A stretch of 64,000 bases of DNA from Pseudomonadota bacterium (GTDB taxonomy: Bacteria; Pseudomonadota; Gammaproteobacteria; Xanthomonadales; Xanthomonadaceae): NCBI GenBank assembly GCA_018242465.1, contig JAFEBY010000126.1, positions 1 through 64,000 on the forward strand, in the 5' to 3' direction. The translations under genes and the position numbers were made by a program. Positions 20,639-30,187 of the stretch are shown piece by piece (the first letter of the stretch is position 1; each line of letters begins with the position of its first letter). The notes below the pieces were generated by a model. That model did no database searches. It was not told where the DNA came from and saw only the letters and a list, made by a program, of their open reading frames with translations.

Positions 20639-22086
20639 ATCCCGAATCCCATTCCTCTCTTCCGATGAACACCTCCATGCCCCGGACACTGCTCGACAAA
20701 TTGTGGGACGCGCATGTCGTCGCACCCGAACAAGACGGTGTTCCCGCCGTGCTCTACATCGACCTCCACCTGATCCACGAAGTCACTTCGCCGCAGGCCT
20801 TCGCCGAACTCGAAGCGCGTGGACTGAAGCTGCATCGCCCCGACCGCACCAAGGCGACGCTCGACCATTCGACGCCAACCCTGGCCGCGGATGCCGACGG
20901 CAACCCGCCTTACGTCAACGACGACGCTCGTGCCCAGGTGGACACGTTGCGCGATAACTGCCGGAAATTCGGCGTCGAATTGTTCGACTACGGCAGCGCG
21001 CATCGCGGCATCGTCCACGTCATCGGGCCGGAGTTGGGACTGACGCAGCCGGGCATGACCATCGTCTGCGGCGACAGCCACACCGCCACCCACGGCGCGT
21101 TCGGCGCGCTGGCCTTCGGCATCGGTACCAGCGAAGTCGGTCACGTGATGGCCACGCAAAGCCTGCTGCAGCACAAACCGAAGACACTTTCGATCACCAT
21201 CGACGGCGAACTCGCGCCCGGCGTGACGGCGAAAGACCTGATCCTGCATGTGATCGGGGTGATCGGCGTCAATGGCGGCACCGGCCACGTCATCGAATAT
21301 CGTGGTTCGACAATCCGCGCGTTGTCGATGGACGAGCGCATGACCGTCTGCAACATGTCGATCGAAGCCGGCGCGCGTGCGGGCTTGGTCGCGCCCGATG
21401 ACACCACCTTTGAATATCTGCGCAATAGGCCGCGCGCACCGCACGGAACCGCATTCGATGACGCCATCGCGCAATGGCGGCGATTCCACAGCGATGACGG
21501 GGCGGTATTCGATCGCGAAGTGCACATCAATGCCAGCGATATCCGCCCGACCATCACCTGGGGCACCCATCCCGGCCAAGTCGTCGCACTTGATGCCCGC
21601 GTTCCCGCGGATGGCGACAGCGATATCGACAAGGCGCGTCATTACATGGGCTGGGAGGCCGGCGCCACCGTCGCCGGTCGTGCAGTCGATGTCGTGTTCA
21701 TTGGCAGCTGCACCAATTCGCGCCTGAGCGACCTGCGCGCCATGGCCGATGTGCTGCGCGGCCGACGCGTGCACCCCCGGGTGCGCATGCTGGTCGTGCC
21801 TGGTTCTGGGCAAGTGAAACGCGATGCGGAAGCCGAAGGCATCGACGCGATCGTGCGTGCCGCTGGCGCCGAGTGGCGCGAACCTGGTTGCTCGATGTGC
21901 ATCGCCATGAATGGCGATCTCGTCGGGCCGGGGCAACTTGCCGTCTCCACCAGCAACCGCAACTTCGAGGGACGTCAAGGCAAAGGCGCGCGCACCGTTC
22001 TGGCATCGCCCGCCACTGCCGCTGCCTGCGCGATTGCCGGCAAAATCACCGATCCACGCACGTTCCTGCAAACGGAGGCTGCGTGA
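20635..22086 (+). CDS. leuC: 3-Isopropylmalate dehydratase large subunit
   Basis: 483 aa from an ATG overlapping the leuA stop (ATGA). It is an aconitase-family isomerase with a 4Fe-4S cluster: ligands in [15 protein letters not shown] and GCSMCIAMN, plus [22 protein letters not shown]. It works with LeuD to isomerise 2- to 3-isopropylmalate. The conserved part begins at [14 protein letters not shown], so ATG 20665 or 20677 are alternative starts; neither has a Shine-Dalgarno. I prefer the coupled start, with low certainty. The stop is fused to leuD (TGATG). Confidence 0.93.
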   Translation: MNPESHSSLPMNTSMPRTLLDKLWDAHVVAPEQDGVPAVLYIDLHLIHEVTSPQAFAELEARGLKLHRPDRTKATLDHSTPTLAADADGNPPYVNDDARAQVDTLRDNCRKFGVELFDYGSAHRGIVHVIGPELGLTQPGMTIVCGDSHTATHGAFGALAFGIGTSEVGHVMATQSLLQHKPKTLSITIDGELAPGVTAKDLILHVIGVIGVNGGTGHVIEYRGSTIRALSMDERMTVCNMSIEAGARAGLVAPDDTTFEYLRNRPRAPHGTAFDDAIAQWRRFHSDDGAVFDREVHINASDIRPTITWGTHPGQVVALDARVPADGDSDIDKARHYMGWEAGATVAGRAVDVVFIGSCTNSRLSDLRAMADVLRGRRVHPRVRMLVVPGSGQVKRDAEAEGIDAIVRAAGAEWREPGCSMCIAMNGDLVGPGQLAVSTSNRNFEGRQGKGARTVLASPATAAACAIAGKITDPRTFLQTEAA

Positions 22087-22691
22087 TGGCCGCGTTCACC
22101 ACCCTCGTCTCGCGCACCGTCGTGTTGCCCCAGCGCAACATCGACACCGACCAGATCATTCCCGCGCGTTTTCTCACCACCACCGAGCGCAAGGGCCTCG
22201 GAAAGCACGCCTTCAGCGATTGGCGCACCCTTCCCGACGGCTCACCGGACCCTGCGTTTCCGTTCAACCAGTTCGCCAATGCCAGCGCTCGCATTCTTGT
22301 CGCCGGGCGCAATTTCGGCTGCGGATCGTCGCGCGAACACGCGCCGTGGGCACTGACCGACCTCGGCTTGCGGGCAGTGATCAGCAGCGAGATCGCCGAC
22401 ATCTTTCGCAGCAATGCACTGAAGAACGGCCTGCTGCCGATCGTCCTCGACGATGCCGTGGTCGATGAATTGCTCGACAGTCCCGGCATCGAACTTGCGA
22501 TCGATGTCGCTGCGCGCAGCATCACCCTGCCCGACGGCCGCAGCTTCCGCTTCCCGCTGGATACGTTCGCGCAGACCTGCCTGCTCGAAGGCGTCGATCA
22601 GCTCGGTTACCTCTTGAAACAGCTCCCCGCCATCGAACGTTTCGAAAACGCCCGACAACACGCGTCCATGGAGACTGCCCATGCAAGCTGA
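22086..22691 (+). CDS. leuD: 3-Isopropylmalate dehydratase small subunit
   Basis: 201 aa. Swivelling domain partner of LeuC, with [14 protein letters not shown] and the substrate-binding [18 protein letters not shown] motif. The length is normal. The ATG overlaps the leuC stop, and the gene overlaps leuB by 11 bases, so LeuC, LeuD and LeuB are made from one coupled message. Confidence 0.96.
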   Translation: MAAFTTLVSRTVVLPQRNIDTDQIIPARFLTTTERKGLGKHAFSDWRTLPDGSPDPAFPFNQFANASARILVAGRNFGCGSSREHAPWALTDLGLRAVISSEIADIFRSNALKNGLLPIVLDDAVVDELLDSPGIELAIDVAARSITLPDGRSFRFPLDTFAQTCLLEGVDQLGYLLKQLPAIERFENARQHASMETAHAS

Positions 22692-23769
22692 AATCCTCGT
22701 CCTGCCCGGTGACGGCATCGGCCCCGAAGTCACTACCGCCGCAGTCGCGGTGCTGCGCAATGTCGCTGCACGCCACGGCCACAAATTCACGTTCACCGAA
22801 AAACTGATCGGAGGCGCCGCGATCGATGCCACCGGCGAGCCATTGCCTGCAGACACGCTGGCCGCCGCGAAGAAGGCCGATGCCGTGTTGCTCGGCGCGG
22901 TCGGTGGTCCCAAGTGGTCGGATCCGAAAGCGAAAGTGCGCCCCGAACAAGGCCTGCTCGCCATCCGCAAGGCGCTCGGCCTGTACGCCAACCTGCGCCC
23001 GGTGAAGCCGCATCCCGTCGCATTTTCCGCATCGCCAATCAAGCCGCACCTGCTGCAGGGCGTCGATCTGATCGTGGTGCGCGAACTCACCGGCGGCATC
23101 TATTTCGGCGACAAGCAACGGACTGCGGACTCCGCCAGCGACTTGTGCACATATAGTGTCGAAGAGGTCGAACGGGTGATCCGCCGCGCCTGCCGCCTTG
23201 CCATGCAGCGCAATCGTCACGTCACATCCGTCGACAAGGCCAACGTTCTGGAAACTTCACGACTGTGGCGCGAAGTCGCGACCCGCGTCGTCCACGACGA
23301 ATTCCCCGAGATCACGCTGGAACACCAGCTGGTCGATTCGATGGCGATGCACCTGCTGGCGCGTCCGCGCGAGTACGACGTCATCGTCACCGAGAACATG
23401 TTCGGCGACATCCTCACCGACGAAGCCTCGATGCTGGCGGGGTCGATGGGCCTGCTGCCGTCGGCATCGCTGGGCGCAGGCCGCGTCGGTCTGTATGAGC
23501 CGATCCACGGTTCCGCACCCTACATCGCCGGTCGCGGCATCGCCAATCCCTATGCGGCGATCCTGAGCGCAGCAATGCTGCTGCGCCATTCGTTGGGGTT
23601 GGAGGACGAAGCGAACTGCGTCGAACATGCGGTGGCGTCCGCGCTTGCCGCTGGCAACCTCACCGCCGATCTCGCCAAGCCGGAATCGGCGATCGGCACG
23701 GAAGCGGCGACGCGCGCGGTGCTCGATCACTTCCCGCTGCCCTGCCAGGTCGCCGAGCTGCGTGACTGA
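22681..23769 (+). CDS. leuB: 3-Isopropylmalate dehydrogenase
   Basis: 362 aa. NAD-dependent oxidative decarboxylase of 3-isopropylmalate. The start [13 protein letters not shown], substrate Arg region [30 protein letters not shown] and the Mg/NAD segment [23 protein letters not shown] all fit LeuB. It is the last gene of the ilv-leu unit. I see no terminator directly after it; the thr leader begins 65 bases downstream. Confidence 0.96.
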   Translation: MQAEILVLPGDGIGPEVTTAAVAVLRNVAARHGHKFTFTEKLIGGAAIDATGEPLPADTLAAAKKADAVLLGAVGGPKWSDPKAKVRPEQGLLAIRKALGLYANLRPVKPHPVAFSASPIKPHLLQGVDLIVVRELTGGIYFGDKQRTADSASDLCTYSVEEVERVIRRACRLAMQRNRHVTSVDKANVLETSRLWREVATRVVHDEFPEITLEHQLVDSMAMHLLARPREYDVIVTENMFGDILTDEASMLAGSMGLLPSASLGAGRVGLYEPIHGSAPYIAGRGIANPYAAILSAAMLLRHSLGLEDEANCVEHAVASALAAGNLTADLAKPESAIGTEAATRAVLDHFPLPCQVAELRD

Positions 23770-23834
23770 CGAATGGATTGTTTCATCCGAAAATTCATTT
23801 GACACAACGCAAGACGCCCGTTGACACTCGATCC

Positions 23835-23921
23835 ATGCACGCCACATTCGCCATCGCCGCGCCGACCACCACCATTACCACCGGTACCCGGTGTCGGGTG
23901 CGGCTGGGCGACATGGACTGA
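23835..23921 (+). CDS. thrL: thr operon leader peptide
   Basis: A 28-codon frame ending 81 bases before thrA. Residues 11-18 read TTTITTGT, strikingly like the Thr/Ile run of E. coli ThrL, and supply the regulatory codons for threonine and isoleucine. Two TTGACAC repeats (23799 and 23821, 22 bases apart) lie just upstream; one may belong to the promoter. Overlapping RNA pairings downstream (23896-23958) complete an attenuator-like layout. Confidence 0.8.
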   Translation: MHATFAIAAPTTTITTGTRCRVRLGDMD

Positions 23922-23958
23922 ATCCATCACCCCGTCCCGCATCCGAACCGGATGCGGG
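23896..23958 (+). promoter_or_regulatory. thr attenuator hairpins (no clear U-tract)
   Basis: A perfect 10-bp hairpin, CCCGCATCCG (23936-23945), loop AAC, CGGATGCGGG (23949-23958), follows the leader stop. GGGTGCGG at 23896-23903 inside the leader can pair with CCGCATCC (23937-23944), eight pairs including one G-U, giving an alternative antiterminator. Unlike the ilv attenuator, the hairpin is followed by GCAACCCCTTCC rather than a T-run, so termination may be weak or need another factor. Confidence 0.65.
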
Positions 23959-24002
23959 GCAACCCCTTCCGGCTGCTGCGGGGCTCACCAGGAGCCTTTG
24001 CA

Positions 24003-26441
24003 ATGCCCTTTCATGCCCACAAGTTCGGTGGCAGCAGCGTCGCCAGCGCCAAGCGCATCCATAACGTTGCGTCATTGCTGCAAGCGTCCAGTTCACCACG
24101 CATCGCCGTCGTCTCGGCGATGCAGGGCGTGACCGATCGCCTGACCGCCCTCGCCAACGCCGCACTCGCCACCAAACCGTGGCGCCACGACTGGACGACA
24201 TTGCGCGAACACCAGCTGCACGCCGCACGCGAACTCCATGCAGATGATGCCGTGCAAGCCTGGCTGGAACGCGAACTGCAGGCGCTGCACGCGCTGTTGT
24301 CCGCCCCCTCGCCACAACCGGAATGGTTCGCACAGGTACAAGGGTTTGGCGAAGTGTGGTCGTCGCGCATGCTGCAGGTCGCACTGGGTGGTGAGGCGAG
24401 CGGCTGGGCGCGGCTCGATGCGCGCGACGTGCTGGTGGTGCATCCCGGAGAACTCGGCGTCGGCATCGATTGGGTCTCGAGCCGCCACAATCTTGCTGCG
24501 TGGCGCAAGGCGCATTGCCAGCCTAACGTGGTGATCACCGGCTTCATCGCCCGCGATGACAACGGCGCAATCACCACGCTGGGCCGCAACGGCAGCGACT
24601 ACTCGTCGGCCATCTTCGCGGTGCTGTTCGATGCCGACGAACTCACCATCTGGACCGATGTCGACGGCGTGCTCAGCGCCGATCCACGCCTGGTGCCCGA
24701 TGCCGTCTGCCTGGAAACGATGTCCTACGCCGAGGCCTGCGAGCTCGCCTATTTCGGCGCCAAGGTGCTGCATCCGCAGACGATGGCCCCGGCGATGCAG
24801 GCCGGTCTGCCAATCCGCATCCGCAACACGCTCAATCCCGCGGCGCCCGGCACACTGATCAGCGAAACATCGGAACCGGCAGCGTCACCGGTCAAGGGGT
24901 TGTCGCTGGTCCCCAACATGGCCGTCCTCGAACTCGCAGGCGCGGGATTGATCGGCGTACCCGGCACCGCCGAACGCATGTTCGCCGCGCTGCATGCCGA
25001 AGGCGTGTCGGTAACGATGATTTCGCAAGGATCATCCGAGCATTCGATCTGCTGTGTGGTGCGCGCCGACCAGGCCGAACGCGGACGCGCCGCGGTGCTC
25101 GCCGCCTTCCATGTCGCGATCGCCAATGGCCAGGTCGAGGGTGTGCGCGTCACCACCGGGATCGCCGTGCTCGCTGCCGTCGGCGACGGCATGGTCGGCA
25201 CGCAGGGCGTATCGGCGCGACTGTTCGCAGGGCTGGCACAGGCTGGCGTCAACATCCGAGCAATTGCGCAGGGCGCCAGCGAGCGCAACATCTCCGTCGC
25301 CATCTCCGCAGCGGACGCCACCCGCGGCTTGCGTGCCGTGCATTCCGCGTTCTGGCTGTCACAGCAGACGCTGTCGGTGGGCATCATTGGCCCGGGCAAT
25401 GTCGGACGTGCACTGCTGGCGCAACTGGCGCAGTCAGCGGCACAGCGCAACGGAACTGGCAGCGGCGGATTCGATCTGCGCCTGCGCGCCATCGCCAATA
25501 GCCGACGCATGCATGTCTCGCATCGCGCGCTCGATCCTTACGATACCGATGCCCTGCTGGAAGATGGTGAAGCGCTCGACCTCGATCACTTCGCCGCGCA
25601 TGTCCATGCCGCCCACCTGCCGCACGCGATGATTGTCGATTGCAGTGGCAGCGATGCCGTTGCCGCCCGCTACGCGGATTGGCTCACTGCAGGCATCCAC
25701 GTGGTGACACCGAACAAGCAGGCTGGCAGCGGTTCGCTCGATCGCTGGCGGGCGATCCGCGCGGCGACGCGGCATGGTGGACATTTCCGCTACGAAGCCA
25801 CCGTCGGCGCCGGGCTTCCGGTGATCCAGACCCTGCGCAACCAGCTCGACACCGGCGACGAACTACTGGAAGTCGAAGGCGTGTTCTCGGGCACGTTGGC
25901 GTGGTTGTTCAACAGCTTCGATGGCAGTACGCCGTTTTCACGATTGGTGGAACAGGCGCGTGCACTTGGCTATACCGAACCGGACCCGCGCGACGATCTC
26001 TCCGGCACCGATGTCGCCCGCAAGCTGGTGATCCTCGCGCGCGAAGCCGGGCGCGAACTATCCCTGGAAGACGTCGAAGTCGAAAATCTGGTGCCGCCGG
26101 AATTGCGCGACATTCCCCTCGGTGAGTTCCTGACCCGCCTGCACGAACTCGATGCGCCGCTGCAAGCGCGTCTTGATGCCGCAAAAAGCGAAGGTCGCAG
26201 CCTGCGCTACCTCGCGCAACTCGATCGCAGTGGCAACGCCCGCGTCGGTCTGGTTGCACCGGAACCCGGGCACGCCAGCCTGCATGGGCGCCTCAGCGAC
26301 AACCTGATCCAGTTCCGCACGCGCCGCTACGCCGAGAATCCCCTGGTGGTGCAGGGACCGGGTGCAGGGCCGGATGTCACGGCCGCCGGCGTGTTCGGCG
26401 ATATCCTCGCCATTGCCCAGGCAGTGGGTGCGCGACGATGA
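24003..26441 (+). CDS. thrA: Bifunctional aspartokinase / homoserine dehydrogenase I
   Basis: 812 aa, like E. coli ThrA (820). The N-terminal aspartokinase (about 1-290) begins [17 protein letters not shown] domains (about 300-450) provide threonine feedback; the homoserine dehydrogenase half begins at [17 protein letters not shown] (about 460) and includes [11 protein letters not shown] and [14 protein letters not shown]. It catalyses the first and third steps from aspartate to threonine. The ATG at 24003 follows AGGAG. It is the first gene after the thr leader, and its stop overlaps thrB (ATGA). The intermediate step (asd) is not encoded in this window. Confidence 0.97.
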   Translation: MPFHAHKFGGSSVASAKRIHNVASLLQASSSPRIAVVSAMQGVTDRLTALANAALATKPWRHDWTTLREHQLHAARELHADDAVQAWLERELQALHALLSAPSPQPEWFAQVQGFGEVWSSRMLQVALGGEASGWARLDARDVLVVHPGELGVGIDWVSSRHNLAAWRKAHCQPNVVITGFIARDDNGAITTLGRNGSDYSSAIFAVLFDADELTIWTDVDGVLSADPRLVPDAVCLETMSYAEACELAYFGAKVLHPQTMAPAMQAGLPIRIRNTLNPAAPGTLISETSEPAASPVKGLSLVPNMAVLELAGAGLIGVPGTAERMFAALHAEGVSVTMISQGSSEHSICCVVRADQAERGRAAVLAAFHVAIANGQVEGVRVTTGIAVLAAVGDGMVGTQGVSARLFAGLAQAGVNIRAIAQGASERNISVAISAADATRGLRAVHSAFWLSQQTLSVGIIGPGNVGRALLAQLAQSAAQRNGTGSGGFDLRLRAIANSRRMHVSHRALDPYDTDALLEDGEALDLDHFAAHVHAAHLPHAMIVDCSGSDAVAARYADWLTAGIHVVTPNKQAGSGSLDRWRAIRAATRHGGHFRYEATVGAGLPVIQTLRNQLDTGDELLEVEGVFSGTLAWLFNSFDGSTPFSRLVEQARALGYTEPDPRDDLSGTDVARKLVILAREAGRELSLEDVEVENLVPPELRDIPLGEFLTRLHELDAPLQARLDAAKSEGRSLRYLAQLDRSGNARVGLVAPEPGHASLHGRLSDNLIQFRTRRYAENPLVVQGPGAGPDVTAAGVFGDILAIAQAVGARR

Positions 26442-27418
26442 GCGCACTCGCACCTTCCATCCATTCTTCCGGTTCGACGATGACGGCTCCCAGACTCCAC
26501 GCCACCGCTTTCGCCCCCGCCAGCATCGGCAACATCGGCGTCGGTTTCGATCTGCTCGGCCACACGCTCGACGGCCCGGGCGATCATGCCGAAGTCACCC
26601 GCATCGACGCTCCCGAGGTACGCATCGCCGCGATCACCGGCGATGTCGACGGCGTGACTGCGCTGCCACTGGAAGCAGAGAAGAACACCGCCGGCCGCGC
26701 CCTGATCGAATTGCGCAAACACCATGGCATCACCCACGGCTTCGAGTTGCGCCTGCGCAAGGGCATCGCGCTCGGTTCCGGTCTCGGTGGTTCGGCGGCC
26801 TCCTGCGTTGCGGCGCTGGTGGCGGCGAATGCAGTGATCGACCGCCCGCTTTCGCGCGAGCAGCTGTATCCACTGGCGCTGGCTGGCGAAGCGGTCGCCA
26901 GTGGCAGCATCCACGGCGACAACGTCGCGCCGATGCTGTTCGGTGGCGTGGTGTTGGCGACGCCGACGCGCGCGATCCGCCTTGCCGCACCCGATCTGTT
27001 CTGCGCCGCGGTGCATCCACATTTCGTTCTGGAAACACGACTGGCGCGTGCCGCATTGTCGGCGCCGTATGGCATTGGCGAATTCGTCAAACAGAGCGAG
27101 CATCTCGCCCTGTTCCTCACCGGGCTCGCGCGCGGTGATCACGCACTGATCGCGGAAGGGCTGGCCGACGTGCTGGTGGAACCGCGCCGCGCCGCGCTGA
27201 TCCCGGGTTTCGCTGACGTAAAAGCGGCTGCGCTTGCACATGGCGCGCTCGGTGCCAGCATTTCCGGTGCCGGTCCGACCGTGTTCGGATGGTTCGAAGA
27301 TCGAACGCAGGCCAATGCGGCTACTCGGGCGATGCAGGCGGCATTCGAGCAAGCCGGTTTCGCCAGCGATGCGCTGGTTTCGCCTGTCAACGGCCCGCGC
27401 GCGGAAGTGGTCGCATGA
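26438..27418 (+). CDS. thrB: Homoserine kinase (GHMP family)
   Basis: 326 aa. The GHMP-kinase ATP loop is [21 protein letters not shown], with [14 protein letters not shown] at the N-terminus and [15 protein letters not shown] near the C-terminus. It phosphorylates homoserine before ThrC. The ATG at 26438 overlaps the thrA stop; an internal ATG ([10 protein letters not shown], 26480) would also fit, since the first 14 residues are not conserved. Coupled to thrC through a second ATGA overlap. Confidence 0.95.
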   Translation: MSALAPSIHSSGSTMTAPRLHATAFAPASIGNIGVGFDLLGHTLDGPGDHAEVTRIDAPEVRIAAITGDVDGVTALPLEAEKNTAGRALIELRKHHGITHGFELRLRKGIALGSGLGGSAASCVAALVAANAVIDRPLSREQLYPLALAGEAVASGSIHGDNVAPMLFGGVVLATPTRAIRLAAPDLFCAAVHPHFVLETRLARAALSAPYGIGEFVKQSEHLALFLTGLARGDHALIAEGLADVLVEPRRAALIPGFADVKAAALAHGALGASISGAGPTVFGWFEDRTQANAATRAMQAAFEQAGFASDALVSPVNGPRAEVVA

Positions 27419-28707
27419 AGTTCGTCAGCACCCGTGGCGGCATTGCGCCGACGTCGCTGGATATCGCGCTCGCTGCCGGACTCGCGCCCGACGGCGGCTT
27501 GTACGTGCCGGCCCACATCCCGCAACTGGCCGTACAACACGCAGGCGCAACGCTGGCCGATACCGCGACGACCGTCCTCGCGCCGTGGTTCGCGGAATCG
27601 AAATTGCAATCGCAACTCGCGGAGCTCTGCAAAAACGCCTATGACTTCCCGGCGCCGTTGCGCTCGCTGTCAATGCCGAACGACCACCTGTTGGAACTGT
27701 TCCATGGCCCGACCGCCGCGTTCAAGGACTATGCCGCGCGCTTCCTCGCCGGCTGCCTGTCCCACCTGCGCGATCCCGCTGCAACCATCCCGACCACGAT
27801 TCTCGTCGCGACCTCCGGCGATACCGGCGCTGCCGTGGGCGCCGCCTTCCACCGTCGCGAAGGGTTCAGCGTCGCCATCCTCTACCCCGATGGCCGCGTC
27901 TCGCCGCGCCAGGCCCACGGCCTCGGTTGCTTCGGCGACAACGTTCATGCGTATCGCGTCGATGGCAGTTTCGACGATTGCCAACGCGTGGTGAAACAGG
28001 CCCTCACCGATATCGATTTGCGCACGCGCGTTCCGCTCGGCTCCGCCAACAGCATCAGCCTCGGGCGCCTGCTCCCGCAAACGGCGTACTACGCGCATGC
28101 CGCACTGGAGTTCCGCGCGCGCCACGGGGTGCCACTCAACTTCATCATCCCCACCGGCAACCTCGGCAACGCACTGGCGTGCTGGCTGGCGAAACGCATG
28201 GGCTTGCCGATCGGCGGGATCGTGTTGGCCAGCAACGCCAATGACGTCCTGCCGCGTTATTTCGGTGGAGATGAGTACGCCCCGCACGCCACCATCGCCA
28301 CCCTCGCCAATGCGATGGACGTCGGTGCGCCGAGCAATTTCGAACGCCTGCGCTGGTGGCATCACGACGACAGCGAACTGCGGACCTCGATGCGTGCCTT
28401 CAGCGTCGATGACGCCACCATCCGCGACACCATCCGCCACGCCCCCGATCGCCACGGCGTGGTGCCCTGCCCGCATACCGCGACCGCGCTGCATGTGCTC
28501 GAACGATTGCGCGCCGATGGCGACATCCGCCCGTGGGCGGTGGTCGCGACCGCACACCCGGCCAAATTCGAGACCATCGTCGAACCGCTGGTCGGCCACC
28601 CCGTCGACCCTCCTCCCGCACTGGCCGCGGCACTGGCGCTTCCGGCGACCTCGACCCCGCTGGAAGCCGATATCGCCGCCCTGCGTTCCGCGCTGCAGCA
28701 AGAATGA
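27415..28707 (+). CDS. thrC: Threonine synthase
   Basis: 430 aa. PLP enzyme converting O-phosphohomoserine to threonine. [15 protein letters not shown] carries the PLP lysine; [13 protein letters not shown] and [19 protein letters not shown] are the phosphate-binding and family motifs. Its product feeds IlvA in the neighbouring operon. Only 42 bases separate it from the TetR gene; I see no terminator there. Confidence 0.96.
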   Translation: MKFVSTRGGIAPTSLDIALAAGLAPDGGLYVPAHIPQLAVQHAGATLADTATTVLAPWFAESKLQSQLAELCKNAYDFPAPLRSLSMPNDHLLELFHGPTAAFKDYAARFLAGCLSHLRDPAATIPTTILVATSGDTGAAVGAAFHRREGFSVAILYPDGRVSPRQAHGLGCFGDNVHAYRVDGSFDDCQRVVKQALTDIDLRTRVPLGSANSISLGRLLPQTAYYAHAALEFRARHGVPLNFIIPTGNLGNALACWLAKRMGLPIGGIVLASNANDVLPRYFGGDEYAPHATIATLANAMDVGAPSNFERLRWWHHDDSELRTSMRAFSVDDATIRDTIRHAPDRHGVVPCPHTATALHVLERLRADGDIRPWAVVATAHPAKFETIVEPLVGHPVDPPPALAAALALPATSTPLEADIAALRSALQQE

Positions 28708-28749
28708 CCTACGTGCCTGGATCGCCCGTCATCCGATAAGATCCGGGTC

Positions 28750-29391
28750 ATGGAAGACGCCCCCGTACGGTCAGCAGGACGCCCCAAGGATCCCGCCAAG
28801 CACGAAGCCATCCTCACCGCAGCAAGAGAGCTGTTCCTCGAGCGCGGTTTTGCCCAGGCCAACATGCAGGAGGTGGCAGATCGTGCCGGCGTCTCCAAGC
28901 TCACCCTGTACAGCCACTTCGGCGACAAGACGGCCCTGTTCGTCGCCGCCTTGCGCGAGCACTACGATCGGCACCTGCCAGACGCGATCTTCCGAGACTG
29001 GGACAGGGACGACCTGCACGGTGCCATGCTCCGCTTCGCCCGTATTTATCACGACTACCAGACCCTGCCGGAGACGATCGCCGGGCGACGCCTGCTGCGC
29101 ACGCCTGGCCTCCCCGCAGAACTCTGTCTCGAAATCTGGAGCCTCGGACCCGCGCGGATCGACGCCTTCCTCACCGACACCCTTGGCGAGTTTGCCGAAC
29201 GCGGCGCTCTGCATCTCGATGATCCGCACTTGGCCGCCGTTCATCTTCTTTCGCTGATCCGCGGCGATCTCTTCGCCCAGTTGGGCTACGGGGTACTACG
29301 CCACGTTCCTGGGGGAGAAACCGAGGCTTTCCTCGCCAGCGCCATCGGACTGTTCATGCGCGCCTACTCCCCGATGCCGGAAGGGCGGTGA
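28750..29391 (+). CDS. TetR family transcriptional regulator
   Basis: 213 aa. The helix-turn-helix is at about 15-60 (HEAILTAARELFLERGFAQANMQEVADRAGVSKLTLYSHFGDK), a canonical TetR N-terminus; the C-terminal part resembles the AefR-like subgroup. It stands directly upstream of pcm and tolC in the same direction, and an operator-like inverted repeat (29472-29495) lies between, so it probably represses an envelope/efflux unit including tolC. The ligand is unknown. TAAGAT (28736-28741) could be a -10 placed for a very short leader. Confidence 0.9.
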   Translation: MEDAPVRSAGRPKDPAKHEAILTAARELFLERGFAQANMQEVADRAGVSKLTLYSHFGDKTALFVAALREHYDRHLPDAIFRDWDRDDLHGAMLRFARIYHDYQTLPETIAGRRLLRTPGLPAELCLEIWSLGPARIDAFLTDTLGEFAERGALHLDDPHLAAVHLLSLIRGDLFAQLGYGVLRHVPGGETEAFLASAIGLFMRAYSPMPEGR

Positions 29392-29471
29392 CTTCGGTTC
29401 GGTGACTTCTGGCACTTAGGCCATTCACCGGGGACTGGAATGCTGGCGCAGTCATCCGAACGCCCCTTCAG

Positions 29472-29495
29472 GGCGTTGAAGTTAAACTTGACGCC
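29472..29495. promoter_or_regulatory. Candidate TetR operator upstream of pcm-tolC
   Basis: Near-perfect inverted repeat: GGCGT, TG, AAGTT, A, AACTT, G, ACGCC. The inner AAGTT-A-AACTT is exact. It overlaps a -35-like TTGACG (29488-29493). Just before it, CGCCC and GGGCG can form a small hairpin. Position and symmetry suit a TetR-family dimer. Confidence 0.5.
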
Positions 29496-29519
29496 CCTTC
29501 GTTCCAGGCCGTTCCCGCA

Positions 29520-30164
29520 ATGTCGATCGACTACGCCAAAACCCGCGAAACCATGGTGGAGCAGCAGGTCCGCCCGTGGGAGGTGCTCGACCCGCGCGTG
29601 CTCGACACCTTGATGTCCGTCCCGCGCGAACAGTTCGTGCCGGAAGCCTTGCGCGCCTTGGCCTATACCGACATGGAACTGCCGCTGGGTAACGGCGAAT
29701 CGATGCTGAAGCCCGTGCTCGAAGGCCGCGCCCTGCAGGCCTTGTTGCCGCAGGCCAACGAATCCGTGCTCGAGATCGGCACCGGCAGCGGCTACCTGAC
29801 CGCCTGCCTGGCCCGCCTCGGGCGTGAAGTGACGAGCCTGGAGATCGACCCGGAGCTGGCCGATCGCGCCCGCGCCGCGCTGGCCGCCCAGAGCATCGCC
29901 AATGCCACCGTCGAGACTGCCGATGCCTATGCATGGACCAGCGATCATCGCTTTGACGTGATTTGTGTCACTGGTGCCACTGTCACCATCCCCGCACACT
30001 TCCGCGAGTGGCTGGCCGCGGGCGGCCGCATGTTCATCGTCCACGGCGAATCGCCGGCGATGCAGGCGGTCCGCGCCCACGCCGACGGCAGCATCGACTC
30101 GCTGTTCGAGACCGATCTGCGCTATCTCAAGGGCGGGGCACCGACGCCTCGCTTCACCCTCTAA
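29520..30164 (+). CDS. pcm: Protein-L-isoaspartate O-methyltransferase family protein
   Basis: 214 aa, the length of PCMT. The SAM loop is VLEIGTGSGYLTACLARLG, preceded by MVEQQVRPWEVLDPRVLDTL and VPREQFVP as in the family, and followed by LEIDPELADRAR. The usual PCMT substrate segment (GDG-rich) is altered here to CVTGATVTIP, and many xanthomonad copies beside tolC share this divergent form, so the true substrate may not be isoaspartyl protein. It lies 23 bases upstream of tolC. Confidence 0.8.
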   Translation: MSIDYAKTRETMVEQQVRPWEVLDPRVLDTLMSVPREQFVPEALRALAYTDMELPLGNGESMLKPVLEGRALQALLPQANESVLEIGTGSGYLTACLARLGREVTSLEIDPELADRARAALAAQSIANATVETADAYAWTSDHRFDVICVTGATVTIPAHFREWLAAGGRMFIVHGESPAMQAVRAHADGSIDSLFETDLRYLKGGAPTPRFTL

Positions 30165-30187
30165 TCATCCGTTTTCGAGAGTCGCCC

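Noticed and set aside
29963..30187. N-terminal extension of TolC reaching back into pcm
   Set aside because: It overlaps the end of pcm in another frame; the signal peptide beginning at 30188 marks the true start.
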